From the NCBI GenBank assembly GCA_033297205.1, contig MU859137.1:82659-146658 (forward strand): a stretch of DNA of 64,000 nt, in the 5' to 3' direction. The notes under the pieces were generated by a model. It made no database searches. It saw nothing but the letters and a program-made list of their open reading frames with translations, and was not told where the DNA came from. Origin of the DNA: Pseudoneurospora amorphoporcata (lineage: Eukaryota > Ascomycota > Sordariomycetes > Sordariales > Sordariaceae). This document shows, in pieces, positions 44,255-54,410 of this stretch (positions within the stretch are counted from its first letter, which is position 1; every line of letters starts with the position of its first letter). The translations under genes and the position numbers were made by a program.

Positions 44255-45653
44255 GCAGCGGATGGGATGCAAATTTTTAATTGATAATGACGAAAGCCTT
44301 TCTTCTCTATATATCCATATTATCGATTCATCATCCCCAGTTCCCTCACTTGGACACGTCATGCTCTCGCGAACCATGCATCTGCTTGGTTAAATGGTCA
44401 TTTGGTTCGGTATGAGGACAGTTACGAAGCGAAAGCATTTAAGCATTTTTGTTTTGATTCTTGGTTCTGACCTCTTACTTTCATCTTACCAAAAGGACGA
44501 CACAAAGGCAAGGGACGGAGAGATTGCACGGCCACTGAGCTAGTCACTACCTCGATTTGCCTACCCTCACATATTGATTCCCATTTGGACTCTTCCTTCC
44601 TTAAGTGGGAAGCGACAAGTTATGCTTGGATATGAAAGGGAGAGGAAGAGTTTCGATGGGGTACTTGACGCCACGAGGTCTGGTTGAGATCACGAATCTT
44701 TATATACACATATTCATCATGCGCATTTACATAGAACGAGCGGAGGAAGATACGGAGAGACGGAGGATGAAAAATGGTCACCACGGAGACAAATCATTAT
44801 CAATGGCATAGATAGGCACTGGCGTGTATGTGGGTCACAAATGCGGGAGTATCGGAGATTACTTTTAAACGGTCCAATTTGTTGCTTTCATCTGGCTTTT
44901 TGTCTTCAACCTACTTCTGCTCTTGCAGAAGAGACGACCTTCTTCGCTTTCACTATACCTACATTTTACGTTGTCTTGTTCAAGTCTTTAGAAATTTCAG
45001 TGATGGATGAATGGGTGGATTGTTGTTGAAAAGTTTCCAGCACAGCTCTGGTTCACAGAGGATAGGAACGATCAGGGTGTCTCTTGCTTGGATGGATTCT
45101 TGACGTAGGGTGAATCTCAACAAAAACTCGGGGCGTAAATAACTCGACATATCGGATGTTGATTCAACGTGGTGTAGTGTTTTTTCTGATTAACTCTTTG
45201 AGGACCTAGAGTACCAACTCACATCCTATTTGCTTTCAGACCACGGAGCGGAATGGATCACTATTGTCACGTAATCAACCAATTGCTGACGAACATCATT
45301 CATCTGATTTTTCAATTCGACGTCAGAGACATATCACGCCAAACCAACCTAATACATATAGAATCAAGAAACAATCTAAGCTTTTCTTTTCCGCAACGCT
45401 AAGTTCGGCTACCTTCGTCTTCCTGCCGCCGTTCGCATCCATATTGGATAATGATAACGAACCATGACACCGCTTGAGCTTACCATACCTACTACATATC
45501 TACCTACAACTTACTCACCCTCTCTTTCCGCCGCCGCCGCCGTTCAGAAAAATACTCATCAACTAAATCCGCAGGGCTAGACTCAGGAAAAATAGTTTTA
45601 TACTGATCAACTAAATCTGCAGAACTAGAACTAGTGCAAGACTCATAATCCTA
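44255..45653. other. Convergent intergenic region, 1.4 kb
   Basis: It lies between the SKG6-like stop (+) and the SEC31 stop (-). It is relatively AT-rich and holds a diverged direct repeat and a short (CCG)n run just beyond the SEC31 stop. No gene is visible. Confidence 0.55.
45553..45627. repeat. Diverged direct repeat in the SEC31 3' region
   Basis: Two copies about 49 bp apart share ATACTSATCAACTAAATCYG followed by CAG and a CTAGA-like end. They differ mainly by transitions. They lie within 100 bases of the SEC31 stop codon, so probably in its 3' UTR. Confidence 0.75.
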
Positions 45654-48600
45654 CTAAGGAGTGGCCTTGCTCATGCTAATCAGACGCTTGACGCCGACCT
45701 GTGGACAACAGATAATTAGCATGTTTGTTTACTTACTAGGCTTGCAAGAAGGGGGAGAAGATAACTTACCATCCAGTTGCCACATTCCTCCGTCTTCTCC
45801 TTGGAAATCTCCACCTGGATCTTGGATGCGATATCATAGTTTTTCTCAGCCAAAGCACCCGCCAACTGAGCCAGCTGGTCGATGGTCTCGGTCTTGATGA
45901 GCTCCTCGTTGTTCAAGTGATCGAAGAGTATGTTAAGACGCTTCTGGGTATCCTTGACCTGGGGAGCAAAGGAGGCGGGCGCCTTGGAGGCCACGCGCTG
46001 CATGTCCCTACTCAGGATCTCGACGAGTTCCTTGGCGTGCTCGGGAATGTTGGAGCGGTCACCGGGAGGGTATCTGGCCTTGGGAGGGGCAGCTGGAGGG
46101 GCGGCGGCAGCGGGAGGACCGCCCGCAGAGGGGGGAGGACCGCCACCGGGGGGCCTAGACGCCGGGGGAGGTGCAGAAAAGCCCCCCCGGGGAGGTGGTG
46201 GGGCGGCATATTGCTGAGACGCTGATGGAGGGGCAGGAGTGTAGGCGCCGGATGGAGGAGGGGCTATTCCAGGACCGGATGGCGGTCCCTGGGTGTTCTG
46301 CTGCGTGGCAGGAGCGGGGGCATACCGGTTGGTTGGGGGCGCGGCGGCGGACGGAGGGGGGTTGTATGGAGAAGCAGCCCGGGGAGCAGGCGGCGCTCCG
46401 TACGTGGGCTGCAGACCGGCGGCAGGCGGTGGGGGGGCATAGGGGTTAGTAGCGTTGCTTGAAACCGAAGAAGGTCTAGGAGGGCCGGTTGGTGGCGCGC
46501 CGACATTTCTCGGAGGCGCAGAACCCTTCGGGGGCGGCGGCGGCGGCGTAGGCGCACCTCGCTGAAAGGGACCACCAGTCGGCGGCGGAGACGCAATGCC
46601 GGGTTGGCCGGGGAAAGGCGAAGTGATGGGGGCGACGCTCGGCGTGTTCCTACGAGGAGGAGCCTTGGTCACCATAGGCACGTCATTCCAGACACCGTCT
46701 CTCTTGAGCTGAACCGGAGGCCCGGTGGACTTGGGCGGACCACCAAGTGGACTAGGCTGACCAAAGTTCTGCGCAGGAACTCCATATCCAGTGACGGGAG
46801 TAGGAGCATAGCCTTGAGTGGGTGGTGTGTATCCCGAGGGAGCATAGCCCTGGTTCTGGGGAGCCCCGTATGTAGACGACGGCGCTCCGTACTGGGGAGT
46901 GGCAGCAGAGGCAGGAGCGATGGGAGGAGCGTAAGGGTTACCGGCCGCAGCGCTTACCGGCGCCGGGGCTGGCGGGGCGTAAGGGTTCAGAGGGCTGGGG
47001 TTGACCGGAGCAGGAACCAGACTGGGCTGCTGATAACCGACAGGAGCGGCGGTACGGGAGGTGGTGGTGCGAGCAGCGGGGGTGGCTTGACGAGCGGCAG
47101 CCTGAGTACCGGCCTTCTGGGTAGCAAACTTAACACGGTTGCGCGCCGTCTCAGCAGGAGGATAGCTGGTGGGCAGAAGATCGAGATACTTCTGGGCGAC
47201 CGACAGCTGGCCATGAGCAGCCGCAATGTCAGCATACTCTAGGTACTTGTCGTACAAAGCAGCCAGCTTCCATCCCTCAGTGAGAGACTTCTCGCTATCG
47301 TTGAACTTGGTCACGTGGCGGAAGATGGACACCTTCTCGATGAACTGCTGAAGGGACTTGGCATGGACCGAGAAGGTAGAATCACCAGTTTCCTCCTTCA
47401 AGGCGGCCTGTTCAGTCTCCTGAAGCTCGTCCACCCAGATATCGACAACCTTCTCCAGCTTAGAGCCGATCAGGTAGCAGAAAGAGGCATCCTTCCTGTT
47501 ACCAGACTCGAAAATGCGGTCACCCAGGGCCTCGCAGAGGTCGGGAAACTCGGAAGGATCAGCATAGGTGCAAAGGGTGACCAAGGTCTCCTTCCAGTCA
47601 GCAAGGTCCGCATTGTAGGCAATATCCCACAAGTTCTTGGCCACAACAGAGCTGATAAGGCGCAGATAGCTGGGGCTGCCTCTCTTCTGTTGAAGATAAG
47701 CAGTCTGAACCTTCTCCACAAGCTCCTTGCTGCCGCAGTTGGCGATCAGGAAGGCATCCGACCACCTTTCCTCCTTCAAGCAGATCTCTACCGCCTTCTC
47801 AAACTTACCCAAGATCAGGGCCCTGGTGATCTGGTCCTCCAGGTGAGTGTTGCCCACGCTCAGAAGGTTGAAGGGGTTGTCGGTCTTGGCTCCCTTGGTA
47901 GCGGCGATCTCGGACAGGAAATCCTCGCCATCGTCGCCGTCTCCCCACATGCTTACAACACGCCTATGCTTCTTGCCCTCTCCGCCGTTAGGCTGGAGAG
48001 TCGCAGAATCCTCCTGCTTGGGCTCAGGAGACTTGGGCGACTCAGCCTCCTTAGCCTCCTCGACCGGCTCGTCCTTGGTGAAACCAAGACGCTCAATGAT
48101 CTTGGTCCGTCCATCAGACTCACTGAGGGTCTGCATAACCTGCCACTCGGCCTTCTCCTCATCGGTCTTGGCGTTCTCGATGTGCTCTTCGCAAATGCTC
48201 GCAATGTCGCCGTTTTGCATGGCTTGCTCGAACTTCTCGGTCGCGGAGCCAATGTCGGAGTCGACGGAGAAAGAAGAGATCTGCAACTTGGAAGACCTCT
48301 TCTGGCCAGCAGCTGTCTCCACCTTGTTGAAGAAAACAAGCTTGCCACCGAAGCCGAAGGAAACACCAACGGGGCGTTCAATCCAGACGGGAACCCGGGG
48401 CAGAGAGAAGGAAGCCGCCTGCGGCTGGGATGCAGCCTTTGAGAAGAAGTCATCGTCAGAAAGGTTGTTCTGGGCCGCGGGAGCCGCCGATGGGTTCGTG
48501 TTCTGAAGGGTCTGGATAGCGATCTTGCCGTCGAAGGATGCTGTGGCCGACAGGTTCGGATTGTGGGGGTTGAAGCGGGTGTAGAAAGTCCAGTTGGTAG

Positions 48601-49547
48601 CCTCAGGGAACTCGCCATAACGCTCTCCAGTCTGAGGGTTCCAGATAAGGGTCCTGTTGTCCTTGCCGCAAGACAGAAGCAAGCCCGAATCCTGCTGGCA
48701 CCACGAGAGCGACAGAACACCCTGATCGTGGCCTTGGAGAGTCTTCTCTGGCGCCTGGGAGTTGCGAAGGTTCCAGAGCAAAATGACGGGGGCGGTGTCA
48801 TCGGATGTACCCGTCAAGAGCTTAGTCGAGTTCTCTGGGTCCCAAGCAATGGCGCTGACAGCCTTGCGATGGTTGTTCAAGGTAAGAGATGCCTTCTTGG
48901 TCTTGAGATCCCATACAGTCACAAAGCCTCCTGCACCACCAGTGGCCAGGATGTTGGCGACCTTGGGGTTCCAAGCCAAGCAGTCGATATCGTGGGCGGC
49001 AGCGGCGCCGAGGCGGAAGGGAGCCGAGGTGTCGTTAACATCCCAGACGAACAACTCACCCTTGGCGCCAGCAGTCGCGAGCACCTGCGGTCTCAGAGGG
49101 TTGAACTGTAGGGCCTTGATGGGACCAGTGTGCTTGGTGGTGCGCGAGATGAGGGCGTCCTCACCGGCGATCAGCTTCTCGGCGTCCCATAGATCCAACG
49201 AGCCGTTTTCCATGGCACCGGCAATAACACCCCGAGGATGTTCGTCATTGGGCTGGCCCCATGCGATGTCGTAGAACCTATATGCGTCGTCTCTGTTAGT
49301 GCGCCAGAAGGGATACCATGTCTAGGAACTCGCCGGCATACCTGGATTCTGCGGCAATGCTAACTAAGGGCTGGAGCTCCACGCCCTGTTCCTGGCTGTC
49401 CAAGTTGAGATCCCATAGCTCCAGCTTGGTCTCGTCTGAGAAGTCGGCATCGACGGCGCCTGACCGGGTACCCGTTACGAGAAGGGGGTTTGCGCCGGGC
49501 GACCAGGCGAAGGCCGCAGTCCGGGGAATCTCTCTCAACCGGACCAT
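45654..49547 (-). CDS. sec31: COPII coat outer-shell subunit SEC31
   Basis: Scaffold protein of COPII vesicles. With SEC13 it forms the outer cage at ER exit sites and stimulates SAR1 GTP hydrolysis through SEC23. Three exons: 49547-49342, 49277-45770 and 45698-45654, giving 1252 residues. Residues 1 to about 330 form the WD40 propeller (LKLELWDLNL-type blades, VLATAGAKGELFVWDVND, LLSCGKDNRTLIWNPQTGER). The alpha-solenoid covers about 470-750 (NPFNLLSVGNTHLEDQITRA, KYLEYADIAAAHGQLSVAQK). A long Pro/Ala/Gly/Tyr-rich region (about 770-1110, with PPPPPPKGSAPP) carries the SEC23/SAR1-binding part, and a helical C-terminal domain ends WMVGVKRLISMSKATP. The 15-codon last exon, after a 71-nt intron, restores the conserved C-terminus, which confirms the splice. 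Confidence 0.95.
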
Positions 49548-50642
49548 GTTGTTTATATTGTCTATGTGAACGTCGGCCGCGAGGTGGTGCTGCGACTACA
49601 CGGGCGGTGTGAATTCGGTGAGCAGAAGAGGGGGGAAGGCAGGGGAAGCTGAAGCCGGCCGGCCTGTCGAAGGGTGGGAGTGCGGGTGGCGTTGTTGATT
49701 AATTAAGGTTTGGGGTGGGTGGGTGGTATTAGAGCTCTAAGTCGTCAAGTCGTGCAATTGGGACATGAAAGGAAGAAGCAAGACAGGGACGACGAAAGCC
49801 CCTCCGCGATCGAGGCTGTCGGTGGTCGGTTTTCGTGTCGGTCTGTCGGGAACTGTGTAGTATGAATGGATTGTTTAGAGGTTGTATTCCGGGCAGTGAT
49901 CCCGTCCATTGTTGCCAGATTGCGGATAAACGACTGCTGTCTGACGGCCCCTGACGTTACCTTAGGTTGGCACCCAATGCAACCACAGCTCAGGGGCAAC
50001 AGCAACAGAGAGCCCGGACCATGTCACGTTAAACCCTAACCCTTCACTGTCTCAGTACGCGCAACTGCTACCTCCCGTCTTTCCATGCTGTGGTGATCCC
50101 GCCATGTATGAACCTGTCCTTCAAGAAAGAATCCAAATGGCTCTATACGCAATCAAACAACTATCGCCCTTCTCATATGTGCTTTCTAAAGCTCCCAAAC
50201 TCAACTAGGAGAACCCCTATTTGATGACGTACGAATCGCTTGGTGCATGAACTAAAAAGGATGGCCCAAGCTTCCCAGGTTGTCACGATGGTGGGGTTGC
50301 GACTTTTCGAACTTCCAACGTTCTCCATGTCTCAGTCGCTAGTTCTCAACGACGTCCAACACTTGAATGACACTTCTCCTCTGTAATCTCCCACGACATT
50401 CATTTCTTATAAAGAGAGGTTACCGAGCCAAGGGCGGCGCTCATTAATTGAAACGAGCGATATTTTCCATCAACACCAGTCATCCAACCTCGTGTACCTA
50501 GGACACAACACACGTTAGACCTTCAATACCCGGCTGAAAGTACACACAAGCCACCGTCACTTCACCAAAAGCCATCCTCGTCTCACTCCAGAGACCCTAA
50601 TCTTTTCGAAACTTACCCCACCAGCCTTCAAAACCGCCAACC
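49548..50642. promoter_or_regulatory. Divergent promoter region of sec31 and the RRM gene
   Basis: A gap of 1.1 kb between divergent starts. The right half is C/A/T-rich and leader-like. A telo-box (AAACCCTAACCC) is at 50031-50042. No gene is visible. Confidence 0.5.
50031..50042 (+). promoter_or_regulatory. Telo-box-like element
   Basis: AAACCCTAACCC is nearly two telomeric repeat units and sits about 600 bases upstream of the RRM gene. Telo-boxes occur in promoters of translation and ribosome genes in plants and fungi and bind TRF/Tbf1-like factors. A regulatory role here is inference. Confidence 0.35.
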
Positions 50643-51156
50643 ATGACAGACACCACGCGCTGGAAAGCCACTGTCCACGTCCGCGGCCTTGCGCCCGCAG
50701 TGACGACAGCCACCATCCATGACGCCTTCATTCCCTTTGGCGAGATCTCTGATATCTCGCTGCCCAAGAACGAGAAGCCCGACTCGACGGATCCGCACAG
50801 GGGCTTCGCCTATGTCGAGTATGAGGACGAGGAGGACGCCAAGGAGGCTATTGACAACATGGATCAGTCCGAGTTGTTTGGCAGAGTGATCAGGGTTTCG
50901 GCGGCCAAGGTTCCCAAGAGCGCGAAGGAAGGGTTGGGGTCCAAGACTGCTGTTTGGGAGCAGGTGGGTTTATTTCTTCGGCGCTTGCTCGAGAAGAAAG
51001 ATGAGGGACATGGACTCATGCTAATGCGTTGACTTGTAGGAAGGATGGCTGGCGGAGAATGCCGTCAGTGAGGAGGACCGTTTGGCTGCTACCGCGCCTG
51101 ATGACCCTATGCAGGGCCTTGAGGGACTGGATGTTGCTGGACCGAGGCCGCAATAA
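50643..51156 (+). CDS. RRM protein resembling the N-terminal domain of PPIE/Cyp33
   Basis: Two exons, 50643-50963 and 51040-51156, give 145 residues. One RRM spans about residues 8-88: RNP2 is VHVRGL, RNP1 is RGFAYVEY, and IDNMDQSELFGRVIRVSAAK closes the domain. The closest pattern I know is the RRM of the cyclophilin PPIE (Cyp33), including FIPFGEISDI and the following Trp-containing linker (AVWEQ, EGWL). The cyclophilin domain itself is absent: the frame ends in a short acidic tail and nothing cyclophilin-like follows before the next gene. Human PPIE is a spliceosome component, so nuclear RNA binding is the likely role. The 76-nt intron has a GTGGGT donor and a TTGTAG acceptor. Confidence 0.85.
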
Positions 51157-51596
51157 GTGCCGGTCATTGTTTGGCCGTCTTCGGCGGACGGACTCTCACT
51201 TGGTGAAGCTCAGGGAGAGAGAAACGAGCTTCTGTGTTGATACCCGGAAAGAAAAGCATTGCATAGCTATGGCGTTGAATGGCATCATTTGGGGCCTGGC
51301 TTGATTTTTTTTTTGGAAAGTGTTTGTATCACATTCTGTCATTTCTCTTACCATTAGACATCAAATCAACAATGCCACTTGGACACCTGCTCGAGATCCC
51401 TCACTTAGACAAGAAAAACTGACAGCCATCACCCTCCCAAGCAGCCGCATTCAACTCTTTTGTAGGATTAACCGTGTTGATTCCTGGTCTTCATGTACAA
51501 TGCTACGCAAAAAAATGGAGGCCGCCTTCCTCTACAACGCCTTCCTCACTTCCTTATCGAACAAGCGTCCCCTGCCAAAGCTCCTCGGTAACTCGT
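51157..51596. other. Convergent 3' region, 0.4 kb
   Basis: It lies between the stops of the RRM gene (+) and the B12D gene (-). No further coding sequence is seen; in particular there is no cyclophilin fragment. Confidence 0.6.
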
Positions 51597-52243
51597 TTAG
51601 TGCTTCTCCTCGCCGTGAGCGGCGTGGGCAGCGTGGGCATCGGCAGCGCGGTTCTGACGCTTGAGACGGATGGTCTTGTCAACGAAAAGGTGGCGGGTGA
51701 TGGAGTAGAAGGCAGCGCAGACGGCGAAACCGACGACGACACCTAATCATTCAAACAATTTCCCCCTTATCAGCACTCGGCCTGGGATGGCGTCCAAAAG
51801 TATGATAGCTTGGTGCAAGCTTACCGAGAGGCCACAACTCAGCGGGGATGCTCTTCGCGCGCATGCGGAGGCGCTGGGAGACGGTGTGGGCTGTAACGTG
51901 GATGATGTCGTCAGTCGCGGATAGCTCCCCCTCGCGCAATTATCTTGAAACCCTCCGACTTCGTTGCCAATTGGGGTAAATGCTCCTGAAGCTCCGGAAA
52001 AGGTGTAATAGGTTTTGTCGTCGTGGAATTATACAACTGTTGGGTTTTCGTTCACGTACCGGCCTGCTCCTCCTTCTACAACATCACAAAGAACCCTTGG
52101 TTAGCAACTCTGACGCAATGGCACCTCCCCTGAGCTTCGGAAAAGACGCGGACTCGGGACCGGGGGATAGCTCTTACGGGAATGGGGCGCATCATGCGGG
52201 GGGTCTGGCGGAAAGCCTGACGGGCGACACGGGAGGCGAACAT
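51597..52243 (-). CDS. Mitochondrial B12D/MLRQ-family protein (NDUFA4-like)
   Basis: Small protein of 97 residues from four exons: 52243-52178, 52075-52060, 51890-51825 and 51742-51597. Exon 2 is only 16 nt. The N-terminus MFASRVARQAFRQTPRMMRP has the Arg-rich, acid-free character of a mitochondrial presequence. The B12D/MLRQ core is at about residues 42-85: IPAELWPL, then GVVVGFAVCAAFYSITRHLF as a single membrane helix, then KTIRLKRQNRAAD. A His/Ala-rich tail ends EEKH. Family members sit in the mitochondrial inner membrane with respiratory complex I or IV. All three introns (102, 169 and 82 nt) have standard sites and the frame closes only with this structure. It is divergent from COX6B. 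Confidence 0.85.
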
Positions 52244-52929
52244 CTTGCCGGTGTGGAATCGAGTGGAGATTTGTCTTGGAGGATTGGTGTTGCGCTACCG
52301 CGGTGGACGAAGAGAGGCTTTTGCGAGCAAGGCAGGTTGAGGTTGGCAATTGAACTTCGGCTCTTTCTTTGCTTCAAATCAGATGCGGGAGTTCGAGCGT
52401 TGAGCTTCGGCTGCACGGACACTATCCGGGGGTTCCACCTGCTGTTAGGTGAGGTCAGCCCACCGCAGCTGGCGCCCAGCTGTCCCGGATTCGGTCGAGA
52501 AAGCATCATCGAGTGCCGTCACCATTGGGGGCCGGGCTGCCAAGCCGCTGCATGACTCTCGGCTGACTGGAGGTGCTGCAGAAATTGGTGCCTCAGGCTT
52601 CTGGGTCGAGGGCGGTAGCTACAGCGGACGAAGCTTTGGCTTTCAGCAGGTGCATCGCCTGGCACTGCCTGGACGGAGACGGAGGACAGTGCACTGACTG
52701 CAATTCGTCAGAGCTACCAAAAGCTAGCACCCGTGCTGTGGAATCGATCCACTCGGCTCAACTCGCCTCATCATCGACACAAAGGTCAGAATCTCTCAGC
52801 ACAGCTCCTCCACGTCCCCGTCAACACCCGCAACCTGGTCCAATTCCACAAGCCATTGAGCTTCCGCCTCTCAACACCAACTCCCAGACACCACACCCCC
52901 GCGACCACCACCGCAAACCAACCGCCAAG
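52244..52929. promoter_or_regulatory. Shared divergent promoter of B12D and COX6B genes
   Basis: These 686 bases lie between divergent starts of two nuclear genes for mitochondrial membrane proteins. ATTGG (CCAAT on the minus strand) occurs at 52524-52528 and 52584-52588, with another at 52283-52287 in the B12D gene itself close to its start side. CCAAT boxes bound by the HAP/CBC complex control respiratory genes in fungi. The last 200 bases before 52930 are a CA-rich leader. Confidence 0.5.
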
Positions 52930-53934
52930 ATGTCCGACGAGGATCGCGTTACCAAGCCCTTCAAGTTCGTCACTGGTACGTACAGCTATAGTCCCTGAGA
53001 ATTGGACCTCTGCTCCCCAAAGCAAAGATCTAAATTCCCTCGGCAAAAAATCATGCCGTGACCCCATTGCGCTGGACCGGAATTGATTGCTAACAAGCGC
53101 ACGTCGCAGCTGGTATGCAATAATCTCATCTCCGTCCTTTTCAAAACACAATTAGCTCCTCCGCCGAATCTGCCGAAATCGGTAGCAGCTTCAAAAGCTG
53201 TATACACCTGCGATCGCCGAAATCCCCGATGTACCCCCGTTGAAGATAGAGCTCAAAGCTCTTTCGGCACGGAGGGAGAAGAAGAGGAGTGCAATGTGGA
53301 GACACCCGAACATTCGAGCTTTGCGCGGCGCGGGGCAAGCATCACACCTTCTCCATGCCAGCAGCAGCTAGCTTTGCTTTTGCGGATGCGGATCACGAGC
53401 GAGCAGAGCCATCAAACCACCACCACCGCCAAAAGAGAAACCGCCAAAAGCCTGTGTTCTGACGTATTTTGTGTTTTTTTTTTTCAAAAACAAATAGGTG
53501 TCGACGCCCGTTTCCCCAACGTCAACCAGACCAAGCACTGCTGGCAAAACTACGTCGATTACCACAAGTGCATTCTCGCCAAGGGCGAGGACTTCGCTCC
53601 CTGCCGCCAGGTTAGCCGCACCACTTCCACCAGTTCCACCAGCTGTTGTTTTTCCGGATGACAAGAGGAGGGAGAAGCATAGAGGCCGGATGGGATGCTT
53701 CGCTCGACCGACGACGAAAAAACCATGAATTCGAATGCTGACTGAAAACCCGCCGTTGATTAGTTCTGGCTCGCCTACCGCTCTCTCTGCCCCAGCGGCT
53801 GGTACCAGAGATGGGACGAGCAGCGTGGTACGTAACGGGGAATCCTCTTCCATTGCTAAAAAAGGGCCAACAGAGGCATTGTTTACTGACATCTTCTCAC
53901 AGAGGCTGGCAACTTCCCCGTCAAGCTGGAGTAA
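52930..53934 (+). CDS. cox6b: Cytochrome c oxidase subunit VIb (COX6B/Cox12)
   Basis: Peripheral intermembrane-space subunit of respiratory complex IV that bridges the dimer near the cytochrome c site. Four exons: 52930-52975, 53498-53610, 53764-53827 and 53903-53934, giving 84 residues, the normal length. The twin-cysteine helix pair is complete: CWQNYVDYHKC (CX9C) and CRQFWLAYRSLC (CX10C), the pattern imported by the MIA40 relay. The conserved start MSDEDRVTKPFKFVTG and the ends WDEQREAGNFPVKLE fit fungal orthologues. Intron 1 is 522 nt, the longest in the window, and contains no coding segment of the family; introns 2 and 3 are 153 and 75 nt. Confidence 0.96.
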
Positions 53935-54410
53935 ATACACCCCTGAAATGCTTGTATGACGTGACAGGAAGAGGTGGATGGATGATGACTACGGTCAACC
54001 ACCTATCAGGACTCACTTACCCTACATCGAACTTCGGTCTATTAGAAAGCTCTTGGTAGTACGGGGAAATGCACATAAGAGTACCTTGGGGCTGACGAAA
54101 CGAAGGTTTCTCATTTAGTTTTATGCTAAAGTGATATCGTTGGAATAGAAAGTGAATAGAAACAGAGCTTTGGTGAACGGAATCTGGTATTCCGCTAGGC
54201 TTTGAATAATATGTCCTAGCATGTGGTATCATGAAACCCCTTTTACCCCTATTCGCTATCTCAAAATGATGCAATCCAAACAAACCGTACACCGAATAAC
54301 GCCGCGTATGACTAGTCTTCCAGATGCAACCAAGTGAGTCGGGCTCATCCGTCCAATCCCGACCTATACTACTGAGTCCTCATGACCCCATGACGCCACC
54401 ATCGTAGCTC
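53935..54410. other. Convergent 3' region, 0.5 kb
   Basis: AT-richer stretch between the stops of COX6B (+) and SDE2 (-). Nothing else is visible. Confidence 0.6.

Noticed and set aside
47315..48442. 375-codon frame antisense to SEC31
   Set aside because: It mirrors the codon bias of the well-supported SEC31 exon on the other strand and has no family resemblance.
50031..50042. Interstitial telomere
   Set aside because: Less than two repeat units; more likely a short promoter motif or chance.
51157..51596. Missing cyclophilin domain of the PPIE-like gene
   Set aside because: No cyclophilin motif is seen in any frame; the region holds only 3' ends.
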